Origin: Vibrio hannami
Lineage (GTDB): Bacteria; Pseudomonadota; Gammaproteobacteria; Enterobacterales; Vibrionaceae
DNA: 64,000 bases
Reading direction: 5' to 3'
Assembly: GCF_029589055.1 (NCBI RefSeq)
Contig: NZ_JARQZP010000006.1
Span: 310,001 to 374,000, forward strand
Positions 37,298 to 48,767 of the stretch are shown here, piece after piece; positions within the stretch are counted from its first letter, which is position 1; each line of letters begins with the position of its first letter. The notes beneath the pieces are model-generated. The model searched no databases and was not told the DNA's origin. It was given only the letters and a program-made list of their open reading frames with translations. The position numbers and the translations under genes are program-made.

Positions 37298-37343
37298 TTC
37301 GTGATAAGATAACAAATATCGCACACTGTTTATCTACCAGATA

Positions 37344-37664
37344 CTACTCTTCGTCAAAAGCTTCGAACTCGATGCCCATCTCGGTCATCAGTTTCTTCAC
37401 TTCAGCTGGAATATCATCCGGACGATCTTTTCTCAGATCTTCATCTGTTGGTAAAGGTTGGCCTGTATAAGCATGCAGAAATGCTTCACATAGCAGTTCA
37501 CTGTTTGTTGCGTGGCGTAGGTTGTTTACCTGTCGGCGGGTACGCTCATCAGTTAGCACTTTAAGTACTTTTAGAGGGATAGATACAGTGACCTTTTTAA
37601 CTTGCTCACTTTTTTTCCCGTGTTCCGCATACGGGCTTATATATTCGCCATTCCAGTCAGCCAT
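37344..37664 (-). CDS. metJ: Methionine repressor
   Basis: A 106-residue ribbon-helix-helix repressor that binds tandem 8-bp met boxes with S-adenosylmethionine as co-repressor. The beta-strand [20 protein letters not shown] and the helical [20 protein letters not shown] are nearly invariant in gammaproteobacteria. Length is as expected. It is divergent from metB, with met boxes between them, so it probably represses both promoters. AAGGTG precedes the ATG. Confidence 0.97.
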   Translation of the reverse strand: MADWNGEYISPYAEHGKKSEQVKKVTVSIPLKVLKVLTDERTRRQVNNLRHATNSELLCEAFLHAYTGQPLPTDEDLRKDRPDDIPAEVKKLMTEMGIEFEAFDEE

Positions 37665-37741
37665 TGCACACCTTTAATTGTAATCAGAATCTAATAAAAA
37701 TTTTAAAGTTGAATTTTAGCGGGATTTACTGCCATAAGCAA

Positions 37742-37765
37742 AGACATTTAGACGTCTAGAAGTGT
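37742..37765. promoter_or_regulatory. Three tandem MetJ operator boxes in the metJ-metB region
   Basis: Three contiguous 8-mers, AGACATTT, AGACGTCT and AGAAGTGT, match the consensus AGACGTCT at 4-8 positions each, the middle one perfectly. They lie just upstream of and partly overlapping a metB promoter. Confidence 0.9.
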
Positions 37766-37793
37766 TGACGGCTAATTTTGCGCGGGTTAAAGT
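37765..37793 (+). promoter_or_regulatory. Probable metB sigma-70 promoter
   Basis: TTGACG (37765-37770) and TAAAGT (37788-37793) are separated by 17 bp, directly beside the met boxes, so bound MetJ would block RNA polymerase. Confidence 0.65.
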
Positions 37794-37912
37794 AGTTGAA
37801 AATATGTTCTTAGAGAACACTCTTTAAAATGGATAGGGGTTTAAGATAACCCAGAGTGAATAAATCTCCTATTATTAAGAGTCAGTTTTGTAGCAAAAAG
37901 GAAAGTCAGTTC

Positions 37913-39079
37913 ATGTCTCAAAGGAAACCTTCTACAATTGCTGTTCGTACAGGGATTGAATCCGATTCCCAGTTCAACGCAGTAGTACCACCTATCTACC
38001 TATCTACCAATTACAGTTTCCCTGAGCTTGGCGATGTTCCTAAATACGATTATACCCGTTCAGGTAATCCTAACAGGGGCTTGTTGGAGCAAGCTCTGTA
38101 TGAGCTAGAATCGGGCAAGGGTGCTGTAGTAACAAACTGTGGCACTTCTGCTCTTAATTTAATGGTATCGGCTTTTCTGGGGCCTGAAGATTTAATCGTG
38201 GCACCAAATGACTGCTACGGCGGTACATACAGGCTATTTAACACCAGAGCGCAAAAAGGAGACTTTAAGGTTCAGTTTGTTGATCAAACAGATGAAGAAG
38301 CGTTTGATGCAGCTATCGCCTTAAAGCCAAAACTTATCCTGATGGAAACACCATCTAACCCTCTTGTGAGAGTGGTAGATATCGCGAAGGTGTGTGAGAA
38401 AGCAAAAACAGTTGGCGCGTTAGTCGCGGTAGACAATACCTTTTTGACTCCTATCTACCAGAAGCCACTGGAGCTGGGCGCAGATCTGGTAATCCATTCG
38501 ACAACCAAATACCTGAATGGTCACTCCGATGTTATCGGTGGCGTTATCATCACTAAATCAGAAGAGCATGCGGAAGAGCTGGGTTGGTGGGGGAACTGTA
38601 TTGGTGCAACAGGTACACCATTTGATAGCTACATGACCTTAAGAGGCCTGCGTACCTTGGGTGCAAGGATGAAGGTTCATGAAGAGAGTTCTCTGGCTGT
38701 GCTGGATTTTCTTAAGCAACAACCTCTTGTTGGCAATATTTACCATCCAAGCCTTGAAGATCACCCTGGTCATGAAATTGCTAAAAAACAGCAGTCTGGC
38801 TTTGGCTCTATGCTTAGCTTTGAGTTTGCAGGCTCGTTTGAGCAGCTGAAAGCCTTCGTAGGAAAGCTTGAGCTTTTCTCGCTTGCAGAATCTTTAGGTG
38901 GTGTCGAGAGCCTGATTTGTCACCCAGCCTCAATGACGCACCGTGCTATGGGAGAAGCCGCTCTTGAGGAAGCCGGTGTATCCCAAAGCTTACTGAGACT
39001 GTCTGTTGGCCTTGAAGATAGCCAGGATCTTATCAGCGATTTAGAAAAAGCATTCAATTCGGTTTCGGAGGAAGTGTAA
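37913..39079 (+). CDS. metB: Cystathionine gamma-synthase
   Basis: About 388 residues from the ATG at 37913 (MSQRKPSTIAVRTGI), preceded by AAGGAAAG; an in-frame ATG at 37856 would add an unconserved leader. This PLP enzyme joins O-succinylhomoserine and cysteine in methionine synthesis. The PLP-binding lysine lies in HSTTKYLNGHSDVIGG, and YDYTRSGNPNR and TNCGTSALNL are further family markers. It is immediately followed by metL (TAAATG junction), forming a metBL operon under MetJ control. Confidence 0.96.
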   Translation: MSQRKPSTIAVRTGIESDSQFNAVVPPIYLSTNYSFPELGDVPKYDYTRSGNPNRGLLEQALYELESGKGAVVTNCGTSALNLMVSAFLGPEDLIVAPNDCYGGTYRLFNTRAQKGDFKVQFVDQTDEEAFDAAIALKPKLILMETPSNPLVRVVDIAKVCEKAKTVGALVAVDNTFLTPIYQKPLELGADLVIHSTTKYLNGHSDVIGGVIITKSEEHAEELGWWGNCIGATGTPFDSYMTLRGLRTLGARMKVHEESSLAVLDFLKQQPLVGNIYHPSLEDHPGHEIAKKQQSGFGSMLSFEFAGSFEQLKAFVGKLELFSLAESLGGVESLICHPASMTHRAMGEAALEEAGVSQSLLRLSVGLEDSQDLISDLEKAFNSVSEEV

Positions 39080-41485
39080 ATGACCGTTTCACGCCAGTTA
39101 CATAAGTTTGGTGGTAGCAGCCTGGCTAATCCGGAGTGTTATAAAAGAGTCGCGAATATACTGAAAGAGTACTCTGAATCCGAAGATTTGATCGTCGTGT
39201 CTGCGGCAGGTGATACGACTAACCAGTTAATTGATTGGATTGATGCCCTGGACAAAGATGGTCGTATTGCTCATGAATTATTGATGTCGTTAAGGGAATA
39301 TCAAAGTAGCTTGATTGAAGGGCTGTTAGAAGATAGCGGCATTTTACTGGATACACTGCATACTGAAATATCGGCTCTTGGAGAGATCTCTGCGCCACTA
39401 ACGGAAGCACAAAGAGCGAATATTCAGGGGCACGGCGAAGTGTGGTCATCAAGGTTACTGGCAGCGCTGTTAAATGAACAGGAGCTCTCAGCCGTTGCCA
39501 TTGACTCGCGTAGCTTCTTAAGAGCAGAGCGAGCAACACAACCAGAAGTTGATAGTGCCCGCTCATGGCCTTTGGCTAAAGAGGTTTTAGCTCAACACTC
39601 CAATCACCGACTAGTTATCACTGGCTTTATGGCTCAAAACCAGCAAGAAGAGACAGTCTTGCTTGGCCGAAATGGTTCCGATTATTCAGCCACAATCATT
39701 GGTGCACTTGCTGAAGCAAAACAGGTAACTATATGGAGTGATGTCGCCGGCGTATATAGCGCTGATCCGAGAAAAGTAAATGATGCATGCCTACTTCCTT
39801 TACTTCGCCTTGATGAAGCGAGTGAACTTGCTCGTTTGGCTGCGCCAGTTCTTCACAGCCGGACACTTCAGCCAGTTGCTCAAAGCGCAATGAATCTGGA
39901 GTTAAGATGCAGCTATCAACCAGAATCTGGTTCTACACGAATTGAGAGAGTGCTTGCCTCTGGCCGTGGCGCAAAGATTATTTCATCCCTAGATGAAGTC
40001 CTGCTGATTGAGCTTAGCTTTGCTCACGGGCATGACTTTGAAAGGCTACAGGCAGACGTAATGGGCCGGTTGCAAAGAGCACAGCTTCAACCTCTGGCAT
40101 TTGATGTTCAGTCAGATCAGGGTGAGATGTTGTTAGCTTATACTGCAGAAGTGGCAACTGGGGCACTAGAGTATCTGCAGGATGCTGCAATCGAAGCTGA
40201 GATTCATCTGCGTGAAGGGTATTCGATGATTGCTGCTGTAGGGGCAGGGGTCACTAACAATCCGATTCATAGCCATGGTATCTACCAGCAGCTTAAAAAC
40301 GCACCGGTGAAATTTATGTGTGAGGCTGAATCTGGCCTTAGCCTTGTCGCTGTATTACGTAAAACTGAAACCAACCTTCTGGTTAATGCTATTCATAAGC
40401 AGCTATTTCAGGCTCAGAAACGCATTGGGCTGGTTTTGTGTGGAAAAGGAAACATTGGTTCTAGCTGGATTGAGCTGTTTGCAAAACAAAAAACTGAACT
40501 AGAAAAGCGACATGGTATGAGTTTCGAGCTAGTTGCTGTTGTTGATAGTCAGACATACTGGATGGATTACGAAGGAATAGATCCTCAAGGTGTTTTAAGC
40601 AAGTTTGATGATGAGTCGATTCCAAATGTTGAAAATGAATGGCTTGATAAGCTCACCCATCATCAAGGATACGATGAAGTTATTGTTTTAGATGTTACGG
40701 CAAGTGAGCCACTATCTATGCTTTACCCTAAGTTTGCAGAGAAAGGATTTCATCTGATATCAGCAAACAAAGTGGCGGGTTCTGCATGTGGTGAGTTTTA
40801 TCACCACGTACAGGACGCCTTCGAGAAAACAGGAAGACATTGGCTGTACAATGCAACGGTTGGTGCGGGATTGCCTGTAAACCACACAGTAAGAGATCTT
40901 CGAGAAAGTGGCGACAGCATAGTAGCCTTGTCTGGTATCTTCTCTGGGACACTTTCCTGGTTATTCCAGCAGTATGATGGTTCTATACCGTTTATGGAGC
41001 TGGTGGACTTAGCGTGGCAGCAGGGCTTAACTGAGCCTGACCCGCGTTCTGACCTGGATGGCTCAGATGTGATGCGTAAGCTGGTGATTCTAGCCCGTGA
41101 GTCCGGTCTTTCTATAGAGCCTGAAAACGTCAAAGTAGAATCGCTGGTGCCAAAAGAGCTAGAGTCCCTAACTCTGGATGAGTTTTTTGAACAGGGAGAG
41201 ATACTGAGCACTGAGTTAGCGGAGCGACTAGAGAAGGCGCAACGCGAAGATAAAGTGCTGCGTTATGTTGCAAAGCTGGATCGCAATGGCAATGCGTTTG
41301 TTGGTATTGAAGCGCTTTCCCGTGAACATGCTTTGGCAAACTTACTTCCGTGTGACAACATCTTTGCTATCGAAAGTGCCTGGTATAAAGACAACCCGCT
41401 GGTTATCAGAGGCCCAGGTGCGGGTAAAGAAGTGACCGCTGGCGCGATTCAGTCGGATATAAATCGTCTGGCTGGTTTGCTTTAA
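39080..41485 (+). CDS. metL: Bifunctional aspartokinase II / homoserine dehydrogenase II
   Basis: An 801-residue fusion. The N-terminal kinase starts QLHKFGGSSLANPECYKRV and includes GFMAQNQQEETVLLGRNGSD; a linker with ACT-like repeats spans roughly 300-440. The dehydrogenase begins near residue 450 (IGLVLCGKGNIGSSWIELF), with ISANKVAGS and YNATVGAGLPVNHTVRDL containing catalytic and substrate residues. It provides homoserine for methionine. GGAGGAAG just before the start is a strong ribosome site. Length agrees with E. coli MetL. Confidence 0.96.
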   Translation: MTVSRQLHKFGGSSLANPECYKRVANILKEYSESEDLIVVSAAGDTTNQLIDWIDALDKDGRIAHELLMSLREYQSSLIEGLLEDSGILLDTLHTEISALGEISAPLTEAQRANIQGHGEVWSSRLLAALLNEQELSAVAIDSRSFLRAERATQPEVDSARSWPLAKEVLAQHSNHRLVITGFMAQNQQEETVLLGRNGSDYSATIIGALAEAKQVTIWSDVAGVYSADPRKVNDACLLPLLRLDEASELARLAAPVLHSRTLQPVAQSAMNLELRCSYQPESGSTRIERVLASGRGAKIISSLDEVLLIELSFAHGHDFERLQADVMGRLQRAQLQPLAFDVQSDQGEMLLAYTAEVATGALEYLQDAAIEAEIHLREGYSMIAAVGAGVTNNPIHSHGIYQQLKNAPVKFMCEAESGLSLVAVLRKTETNLLVNAIHKQLFQAQKRIGLVLCGKGNIGSSWIELFAKQKTELEKRHGMSFELVAVVDSQTYWMDYEGIDPQGVLSKFDDESIPNVENEWLDKLTHHQGYDEVIVLDVTASEPLSMLYPKFAEKGFHLISANKVAGSACGEFYHHVQDAFEKTGRHWLYNATVGAGLPVNHTVRDLRESGDSIVALSGIFSGTLSWLFQQYDGSIPFMELVDLAWQQGLTEPDPRSDLDGSDVMRKLVILARESGLSIEPENVKVESLVPKELESLTLDEFFEQGEILSTELAERLEKAQREDKVLRYVAKLDRNGNAFVGIEALSREHALANLLPCDNIFAIESAWYKDNPLVIRGPGAGKEVTAGAIQSDINRLAGLL

Positions 41486-41512
41486 TCAGAATTGCTAATA
41501 GTAAAAACGGTC

Positions 41513-41594
41513 ATCCCGGATGAGCCAAAGCGAAGTCCGGGATCTAGTCAAACTTTTCTTGACGTTCCTTTTAGATTCCTGCCTTCGCAGGAAT
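41513..41594. repeat. Two REP-like palindromes after metL
   Basis: ATCCCGGA (41513-41520) pairs with TCCGGGAT (41536-41543). GATTCCTGC (41574-41582) pairs with GCAGGAAT (41587-41594) around CTTC. The second is a variant of the element at 37274 in which both stem arms changed together. They lie between metL and metF and may act as a terminator or mRNA stabiliser. Confidence 0.7.
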
Positions 41595-41667
41595 GACGGA
41601 TTGTTGGGCTCTTTCCATTTCTGAAGACTGCTCACTATAAGCATGAAAATTTCTCATGTTAACGCTA

Positions 41668-42635
<968 letters not shown>

Positions 42636-42658
42636 CCAAGCCTGTAACATTGAATACT

Positions 42659-42694
42659 AAAAAAGGTTGAGGGGATTTCCACTCAACCTTTTCT
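42659..42694. terminator. Bidirectional terminator between metF and aphA
   Basis: AAAGGTTGAG (42662-42671) and CTCAACCTTT (42682-42691) form a perfect 10-bp stem with a 10-nt loop, flanked by A-run and T-run, between convergent genes. Confidence 0.85.
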
Positions 42695-42716
42695 GTTATT
42701 TATCTTCCGAACTATT

Positions 42717-43256
42717 TTAGTTCATCTGGTCCAGTTCATTTTGAACTTCTTGTGCCCACTCAATCCACGCTTCACGCATTAGAAGGTTTCTCCTCAATGT
42801 TAGTCGCTCTAGCCGGGCGTGCTTGTCTAAGTTCTCTACAGGTGTGTAGTAGTTTGATTCAATATCCTGGTAGTGAACGACGAGCTTCTGGGCCTCTTCA
42901 ATTAATCCAGACAACTGCTCTTTGAAAATAGCAGGGTCTTCGATGTCACAAGCCATAAGTTTAGCTGCAAATTCATCACGAATAGTTTGCTGTGCTGTTG
43001 GTTGAGCGAACCACTCGCCAAGAGCTGTGCGGCCGTTTTCTGTGATTGAATAAACTTTCCTGTCTGGCTTGCCATCTTGTGGCTGGAGTTCGCAGGTAAC
43101 AAGGTTGTTTTGTGCCATCTTATTAAGTTCCCGGTAAACTTGTTGATGGCTGGCTTTCCAGAAATAACCGATACTGTACGAAAATTCTTTCGTAATATCG
43201 TATCCGGTAGCGTCGCGAGTGCTTAAAACGGTAAGGATTACGTGTGGTAATGACAT
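42717..43256 (-). CDS. aphA: Quorum-sensing master regulator of low cell density (PadR family)
   Basis: A 179-residue PadR-type winged-helix protein. The N-terminus MSLPHVILTVLSTRDATGYD and the following FSYSIGYFWKASHQQVYREL are almost identical to Vibrio cholerae AphA, and the helical C-terminus (LERLTLRRNLLMREAWIEWA) matches its dimerisation domain. AphA activates virulence and low-density genes and is repressed by HapR/LuxR; its mRNA is a Qrr small-RNA target in studied vibrios. It sits beside ppc and the arg genes as in V. cholerae. Confidence 0.95.
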   Translation of the reverse strand: MSLPHVILTVLSTRDATGYDITKEFSYSIGYFWKASHQQVYRELNKMAQNNLVTCELQPQDGKPDRKVYSITENGRTALGEWFAQPTAQQTIRDEFAAKLMACDIEDPAIFKEQLSGLIEEAQKLVVHYQDIESNYYTPVENLDKHARLERLTLRRNLLMREAWIEWAQEVQNELDQMN

Positions 43257-43628
43257 GTCTTAAATCCGATATTAAAAACTGTAAAACTCCTGGTTTAATC
43301 GTTACCTGTGCTTCTTTGTCACTGATTAATAAATATGATTAAACCGACCAGTATAACGTCCCCACAATCAGGTGATGTTATTTTCCAATCTAGCCTCGAC
43401 ATCATCTAGATAGTCTTAGAATTTTTTCCATAAGTGCCAATTTAGTTATAAGTTTAGACAATATTTGTTTGGCGGAGCGTAAGAATATCTTAATTATTAA
43501 GTATTAAGTAGAATAGAAGGGTATTTTGTCGCAAAAAACTAACAAGTGGCTGGGAAGTTGTGGTTCTGTAAATAAAAAGACCGAACAAGTCGGTCTTTTT
43601 GTCTCTTGTTTGGAGTTTTATGCTGCTG
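43257..43628. promoter_or_regulatory. 372-bp aphA upstream region
   Basis: No gene is visible. It should hold the aphA promoter, leader and quorum-sensing sites. An AT-rich segment near 43318-43340 (ACTGATTAATAAATATGATT on the plus strand) loosely resembles a HapR/LuxR dyad, but the match is partial. Qrr pairing could not be assigned. The ppc terminator occupies the far end. Confidence 0.4.
43576..43604 (-). terminator. ppc terminator
   Basis: AAAAAGACCGA and TCGGTCTTTTT form an 11-bp stem with a 5-nt loop (ACAAG), giving T-runs on either strand. It lies just beyond the ppc stop on the minus strand. Confidence 0.85.
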
Positions 43629-46262
43629 TTATCCGGTATTTCGCATGCCTGCAGCAATACCTGCGATAGTTACCATTAAAGCTTCCTCTAATTCTTGAAC
43701 CGGTGTCTCATGTTGACGGGTTCTATATAGAAGTTCAGCCTGCAAAATATTCATTGGTAACACGTAAACGTTACGAAGTTTGATGGATTCAAGTCCCCAC
43801 GGATCGCTCTGCATCAAGTTTTCATTGTTTTCAACTTTCAGTACTGCTTGAATGTCGGTCTGAAGTTGATTACGCAGTCTGTCACCTAGGCGCCATAGTG
43901 ACTCATCGGTCAGTCTCTGATCGTAGTAGCGGGAAATCTCCAGGTTACACTTAGTGTAAACCATTTCCAGCATACCAAGACGAGTAGAGAAGAATGGCCA
44001 TTCGCGACACATCTCTTCAAGCAGGGCAAGGTGACCTTTATCGATGGAGTACTGAATCGACTCACCAGCACCTAACCATGCAGGAAGCATCAGCCTGTTC
44101 TGGCTCCATGAGAAGATCCATGGAATTGCACGCAGACTTTCAACGCCACCTTTAGGGTTGCGCTTAGACGGACGAGAACCTAGTGGAAGTTTACCAAGCT
44201 CCTGCTCTGGCGTTGCTGCACGGAAGTAAGGAACAAAGTCCGGTTCGCCACGAACAACGTCGCGGTAAGACTCACAAGATACCTCAGACAGCACATCCAT
44301 CAGGTCGCGCCACTCTTGCTTAGGCTCTGGTGGTGGGAGTAGGTTTGCTTCCAGAATCGCACTTGAGTACAGGTTCAGACTGTTTACCGCTACATCTGGC
44401 AGACCAAGCTTGAAGCGGATCATCTCACCCTGCTCGGTAACACGCAGACCGCCTTTCAGACTCTTCGGTGGCTGAGATAGAAGCGCTGCGTGAGCAGGCG
44501 CACCACCACGGCCGATAGTACCGCCACGACCGTGGAACAGAGTCAGCTCAATACCAGCTTCTTCACATACCTTAACCAGAGAATCCATAGCGCTGTACTG
44601 TGCCCAGCCCGCAGCCATTGCACCAGCATCTTTCGCTGAGTCTGAGTAGCCAATCATTACCATCTGGTGACCCTGAATAAATCCACGGTACCAGTCGATA
44701 GAAAGAAGCTGCTTGATTACCGCTTCAGAGTTGTTCAGGTCGTCCAGTGTTTCGAATAGCGGGCAAACGTCCATACGGAACTGACAGCCTGACTCCTGAA
44801 GAAGAAGGTGTACGGCCAGTACATCAGATGCTGTACGAGCCATAGAGATAACATACGCGCCAAATGCTTCACGAGACTGACTTGCAACGATCTTACAGGT
44901 ATCCAGCACTTCTTTAACCTGTTCAGATGGTTCCCAGTCGCGTGGAAGAAGTGGGCGCTTAGAGCTTAGCTCTTTAACCAGAAATGCTACTTTGTCTTGC
45001 TCACTCCACTGGTCATAATCACCGATGCCAAGGTAACGAGTTACTTCAGAAAGCACGTCTGAGTGGCGTGTACTCTCCTGGCGAATATCCAGGCGCACAA
45101 GGTGCACACCGAATGCTTTAATACGGCGCAGCGTATCAAGTAGAGAGCCATCAGCAATAACGCCCATGCCACATTCGTGCAGGGACTTATAACAAGCCAG
45201 TAGCGGTTCCCAAAGCTGATCTACCGTTTCAAGAATTGCTTTGTTTGGTACGTCCTTCAGGTTGATATCCGCATCCAGCACTTCCAGTGTATCCTGAAGC
45301 AGTGAGCGAAGCGGTTTTAGTACTGCACGGTATGGTTCGTGTGCATCACCTGAAAAAGTTCTTAGCTCTTCGTTACAGCTCACCATAGACAATTCAGTGA
45401 TTAGCTCCTGAATGTCACCAAGGTAAAGGTCTGCCGCTTTCCAGCGGGAAAGAAGAAGTACTTCACGGGTAATCTTATGGGTTACAAACGGGTTACCATC
45501 GCGGTCACCACCCATCCAGGATGAAAAGTGTACTGGCTGTGCATCAATAGGAAGCCCTTCGCCAAGGTAACCTGTTACCTTTTCATCTAGCTCTCTAAGG
45601 AAATCTGGAACAGCCTGCCATAGAGAGTTTTCTACTACAGCAAAGCCCCATTTAGCTTCATCCAGAGGAGTTGGACGCTGTTTACGCATATCATCAGAGT
45701 GCCAGGACTGAGCGATTAATTGCTCAAGGCGGCGTTCTGTTTTCTGGCGCTCTTTAATGGAAAGGTCACTCAACTCTAGTTGAGAAAGACATTTATTTAT
45801 CTTAACCAGCTTGTTGATCATGGTACGACGCGCAATTTCTGTTGGGTGCGCAGTAAGCACCAGCTCAATGCTTAGGTCTTTAATTGCCTGTGCAGTATCA
45901 AGCTTGCTTATGTCTTTTTGATTTAGCTTTGCGAAAAGGGTGTTTAGAGCGTCTGGCTGACAGATGTGCGCGTCACAATGGCGAGAAATCGTATGATATT
46001 GCTCTGCCATATTTGTCAGATTCAGAAACTGGTTAAATGCACGCGCAACCGGGCTCAGTTGCTCGTCGGTCAGATTTGAAATCTCTTTAATAAGCTCTTC
46101 ACGAGCTTTAGTGTCATTTTCGCGCTCCGCCGCTTTAGATAGAGTTCGGATTAATTCAACCTTTTCCAGAATCTCTTCACCATGAGCATCTTTAATGGTA
46201 TTCCCCAGTAGATGCCCGAGCATACGCACATTGCTTTTTAAAGCAGAGTATTTCTCAATCAT
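43629..46262 (-). CDS. ppc: Phosphoenolpyruvate carboxylase
   Basis: An 877-residue enzyme forming oxaloacetate from phosphoenolpyruvate and bicarbonate, replenishing the TCA cycle and aspartate family. Catalytic motifs are [18 protein letters not shown] (His near 140), [28 protein letters not shown] and [18 protein letters not shown]; the C-terminus ends in the invariant AAGMRNTG. Length is standard. It is transcribed toward aphA and separated from it by a strong terminator. Confidence 0.97.
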   Translation of the reverse strand: MIEKYSALKSNVRMLGHLLGNTIKDAHGEEILEKVELIRTLSKAAERENDTKAREELIKEISNLTDEQLSPVARAFNQFLNLTNMAEQYHTISRHCDAHICQPDALNTLFAKLNQKDISKLDTAQAIKDLSIELVLTAHPTEIARRTMINKLVKINKCLSQLELSDLSIKERQKTERRLEQLIAQSWHSDDMRKQRPTPLDEAKWGFAVVENSLWQAVPDFLRELDEKVTGYLGEGLPIDAQPVHFSSWMGGDRDGNPFVTHKITREVLLLSRWKAADLYLGDIQELITELSMVSCNEELRTFSGDAHEPYRAVLKPLRSLLQDTLEVLDADINLKDVPNKAILETVDQLWEPLLACYKSLHECGMGVIADGSLLDTLRRIKAFGVHLVRLDIRQESTRHSDVLSEVTRYLGIGDYDQWSEQDKVAFLVKELSSKRPLLPRDWEPSEQVKEVLDTCKIVASQSREAFGAYVISMARTASDVLAVHLLLQESGCQFRMDVCPLFETLDDLNNSEAVIKQLLSIDWYRGFIQGHQMVMIGYSDSAKDAGAMAAGWAQYSAMDSLVKVCEEAGIELTLFHGRGGTIGRGGAPAHAALLSQPPKSLKGGLRVTEQGEMIRFKLGLPDVAVNSLNLYSSAILEANLLPPPEPKQEWRDLMDVLSEVSCESYRDVVRGEPDFVPYFRAATPEQELGKLPLGSRPSKRNPKGGVESLRAIPWIFSWSQNRLMLPAWLGAGESIQYSIDKGHLALLEEMCREWPFFSTRLGMLEMVYTKCNLEISRYYDQRLTDESLWRLGDRLRNQLQTDIQAVLKVENNENLMQSDPWGLESIKLRNVYVLPMNILQAELLYRTRQHETPVQELEEALMVTIAGIAAGMRNTG

Positions 46263-46421
46263 TCTCGTCCTGCCTGTAAATAAATTACATCTATTGTCCT
46301 TGTTATTCAGACAATCTAGCCAAAATCTGTTGTCTGAGTCAAATAATCCGATAGTGTAAATGGGTTTTATGACCTAAAATTGATTTTGCTCACTTAATAA
46401 ACAGGAAGTGAAATGTCATTT

Positions 46422-46438
46422 GTGAAATTTTATTTCAC
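46422..46438 (-). terminator. Small hairpin just after argE (weak terminator candidate)
   Basis: GTGAAAT and ATTTCAC form a 7-bp stem with a TTT loop, 1 nt after the argE stop on the minus strand. No T-run follows on that strand, so termination is uncertain; it lies upstream of ppc. Confidence 0.35.
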
Positions 46439-46439
46439 G

Positions 46440-47576
46440 CTAAAAGCAGTACTTCCAGATTGCTTTGGTCAATACATCAATTGTCGGATCAATATACTCA
46501 AATGCAAGGTATTCATCGGGTTGGTGTGCTTGTTCGATTGATCCCGGCCCTAATACAAGAGTAGGGCATAGCTCCTGAAGGAAAGGCGCTTCGGTACAGT
46601 AGTTCACCGTTTCTGATGGCTTTTCACAGACCTCTTCCATTCCTTGTATAAAAGGGTGATCGTGCTCACACTCATAACCTGGAATAGGCTCATGTAGAGG
46701 GGTTACGGATATACGCCCTTGCCATTTCGCTTCTACCTCTTTCAGTGCTTCTCGCAACATATTGTCTAGCCCGTCTAGACTGATGCCCGGTAAAGGACGA
46801 ACATCGTAGTGCAGCTCACAGCAGCCACAGATTCGGTTTGCGCTATCGCCACCATGAATACAACCAAGATTCAGTGTAGGAGAAGGTATTTCAAAACCGG
46901 GGTGGTGGTATTCTTTAATCAGCTTGTCGCGCAATTGCATCATAACGTAGAGAATTTCATGCATGACTTCTATCGCATTAACGCCATAGGAAGGATCCGA
47001 TGAGTGCCCCGATTTTCCTGTAACACGAATGGCATTGGCTACGTGACCTTTATGCGCTCGTATCGGAGTCAGGCTGGTGGGTTCGCCGATGATGCAGTAG
47101 TCAGGCTTGAAAGGTGCGTCCTGAGTAAAGTGGCGAGCACCCAGCATGGTTGTTTCTTCATCACAGGTTGCCAGAATATAAACGGGTTTCTTCTGATCTT
47201 TCCAGTCGATGCTTTTTACTGCTTCAAGAATAAAAGCAAAAAAGCCTTTCATATCGGCAGTGCCTAAACCATAAAAGCGATTATTTGCCTCCGTAAGGGC
47301 ATGTGGGTCGAAGTTCCAACGTCCTTGATCAAACGGAACGGTATCTGTGTGGCCTGAGAGTAATAGGCCACCTTCACCACTTCCTCGCTTTGCAATCAAG
47401 TTGTGTTTGCCTTTCTCTACTTCAACGACTTCTGTTTCAAATCCCAGATCTGCAAACCAGCCAGCCAGAAGCGCGATTACATCGGCATTTCCTTCATCCC
47501 AGGAAGTGTCTGATGAGCTAATGGAAGAGGTAGAAATAAGCCCTCTGTATACATCGGTAAATTTTGGTAATTGCAT
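46440..47576 (-). CDS. argE: Acetylornithine deacetylase
   Basis: A 378-residue M20-family metallohydrolase that releases ornithine from N-acetylornithine. Zinc-site motifs are [45 protein letters not shown] and [18 protein letters not shown]; the dimerisation-domain [13 protein letters not shown] follows. It is divergent from argC with Arg boxes between them. Start [15 protein letters not shown] is the conserved N-terminus. Confidence 0.96.
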   Translation of the reverse strand: MQLPKFTDVYRGLISTSSISSSDTSWDEGNADVIALLAGWFADLGFETEVVEVEKGKHNLIAKRGSGEGGLLLSGHTDTVPFDQGRWNFDPHALTEANNRFYGLGTADMKGFFAFILEAVKSIDWKDQKKPVYILATCDEETTMLGARHFTQDAPFKPDYCIIGEPTSLTPIRAHKGHVANAIRVTGKSGHSSDPSYGVNAIEVMHEILYVMMQLRDKLIKEYHHPGFEIPSPTLNLGCIHGGDSANRICGCCELHYDVRPLPGISLDGLDNMLREALKEVEAKWQGRISVTPLHEPIPGYECEHDHPFIQGMEEVCEKPSETVNYCTEAPFLQELCPTLVLGPGSIEQAHQPDEYLAFEYIDPTIDVLTKAIWKYCF

Positions 47577-47621
47577 ATTATCTTTGCTTCCCCTATTGAC
47601 AGATAACCGATAAGAAGTTAA

Positions 47622-47695
47622 AAAGCATATTAAATCAATATTTATGAATATAAAATCAAAAAATAGCTATTTTTAAGTATGAATAATCATTTTGG
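47622..47695. promoter_or_regulatory. ArgR operator (Arg boxes) between argE and argC
   Basis: Two half-conserved Arg boxes, AGCATATTAAATCA (47624-47637) and TGAATATAAAATCA (47645-47658), are spaced exactly 21 bp apart, the one-box-per-two-helical-turns spacing used by the arginine repressor. A third, TGAATAATCATTTT, lies at 47680-47693. ArgR-arginine would repress both divergent promoters. Confidence 0.75.
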
Positions 47696-47753
47696 GCTTA
47701 CCGATTTTTGACGAAAAAGTAAGCGTTAACTCCCAAGATTCGGATGTAATGAG

Positions 47754-48758
47754 ATGTTGAAAACCACAATTATTGGCGCTAGCGGTTATACAGGAGCTGA
47801 ACTGGCCTTAATGGTGACAAAACACCCTGAGCTCACGTTAACAGGTTTATATGTTTCCGCCAATAGTGTGGACGCAAATAAGCCAATTGGCGAATTACAC
47901 GGAAAACTAGCTGGCGTGGTAGATATGCCAGTACTTCCTCTGACTGACCCGTCAGCGGTTGCTAAAGAGTGTGATGTCGTTTTTCTGGCTACTGCGCATG
48001 AAGTAAGCCATGACCTGGCGCCTGTGTTTCTGGAAGAAGGTTGTCAGGTATTCGACCTGTCAGGTGCATATCGTGTGAAAGCAGATAACTTTTACCAGAA
48101 GTTCTACGGTTTCGAGCATAAATATTCAAAACTCCTGGATGACGCAGTTTATGGTCTTGCTGAGTGGAATGAAGATGAAATCAAAAACACAGATCTGGTT
48201 GCAGTAGCAGGTTGTTACCCAACGGCTTCTCAGCTGGCAATCAAACCTCTTATTGAGCTTAACTTTCTGGATTTAAATCAGTGGCCGGTGATTAACGCGA
48301 CTAGTGGTGTTTCTGGTGCAGGTCGGAAAGCGACAATGACAAACAGCTTCTGCGAAGTGAGCCTTCAGGCTTACGGTCTGTTTAACCACAGACATCAACC
48401 AGAAATTGCATCCCATCTTGGCTGTGACCTTATTTTTACTCCGCATCTGGGTAACTTTAAGCGCGGCATCCTGGCGACAATTACCATGAAGCTGAACAAA
48501 GGTGTTACCGCTGAAGATGTACAGATGGCATTTGAAAAGGCTTATCAGAACAAGCCTGCAGTTCGTCTTAAGTATCAGCAGAGCCCTAAGATTCAGGATG
48601 TTCAGTATACGCCATTCTGCGATATCGGCTGGAAGGTCGAGGGTGAGCACGTCATCGTGGTTTCTGCTATCGACAACCTGCTTAAAGGTGCATCCAGTCA
48701 TGCGATGCAATGTTTAAACATTCGTAACGGCTTCTCGCCGCTTACATCACTGCTGTGA
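47754..48758 (+). CDS. argC: N-acetyl-gamma-glutamyl-phosphate reductase
   Basis: A 334-residue NADPH-dependent reductase in arginine synthesis. [20 protein letters not shown] is the cofactor loop, [18 protein letters not shown] contains the catalytic Cys, and [16 protein letters not shown] the family C-terminal motif. First gene of the argCBGH operon, 10 nt before argB. Confidence 0.97.
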   Translation: MLKTTIIGASGYTGAELALMVTKHPELTLTGLYVSANSVDANKPIGELHGKLAGVVDMPVLPLTDPSAVAKECDVVFLATAHEVSHDLAPVFLEEGCQVFDLSGAYRVKADNFYQKFYGFEHKYSKLLDDAVYGLAEWNEDEIKNTDLVAVAGCYPTASQLAIKPLIELNFLDLNQWPVINATSGVSGAGRKATMTNSFCEVSLQAYGLFNHRHQPEIASHLGCDLIFTPHLGNFKRGILATITMKLNKGVTAEDVQMAFEKAYQNKPAVRLKYQQSPKIQDVQYTPFCDIGWKVEGEHVIVVSAIDNLLKGASSHAMQCLNIRNGFSPLTSLL

Positions 48759-48767
48759 GGAACGGTT

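Noticed and set aside
43318-43340. HapR/LuxR operator upstream of aphA
   Set aside because: The dyad match is only partial by eye; kept as a remark in the upstream-region entry, not as a separate site.
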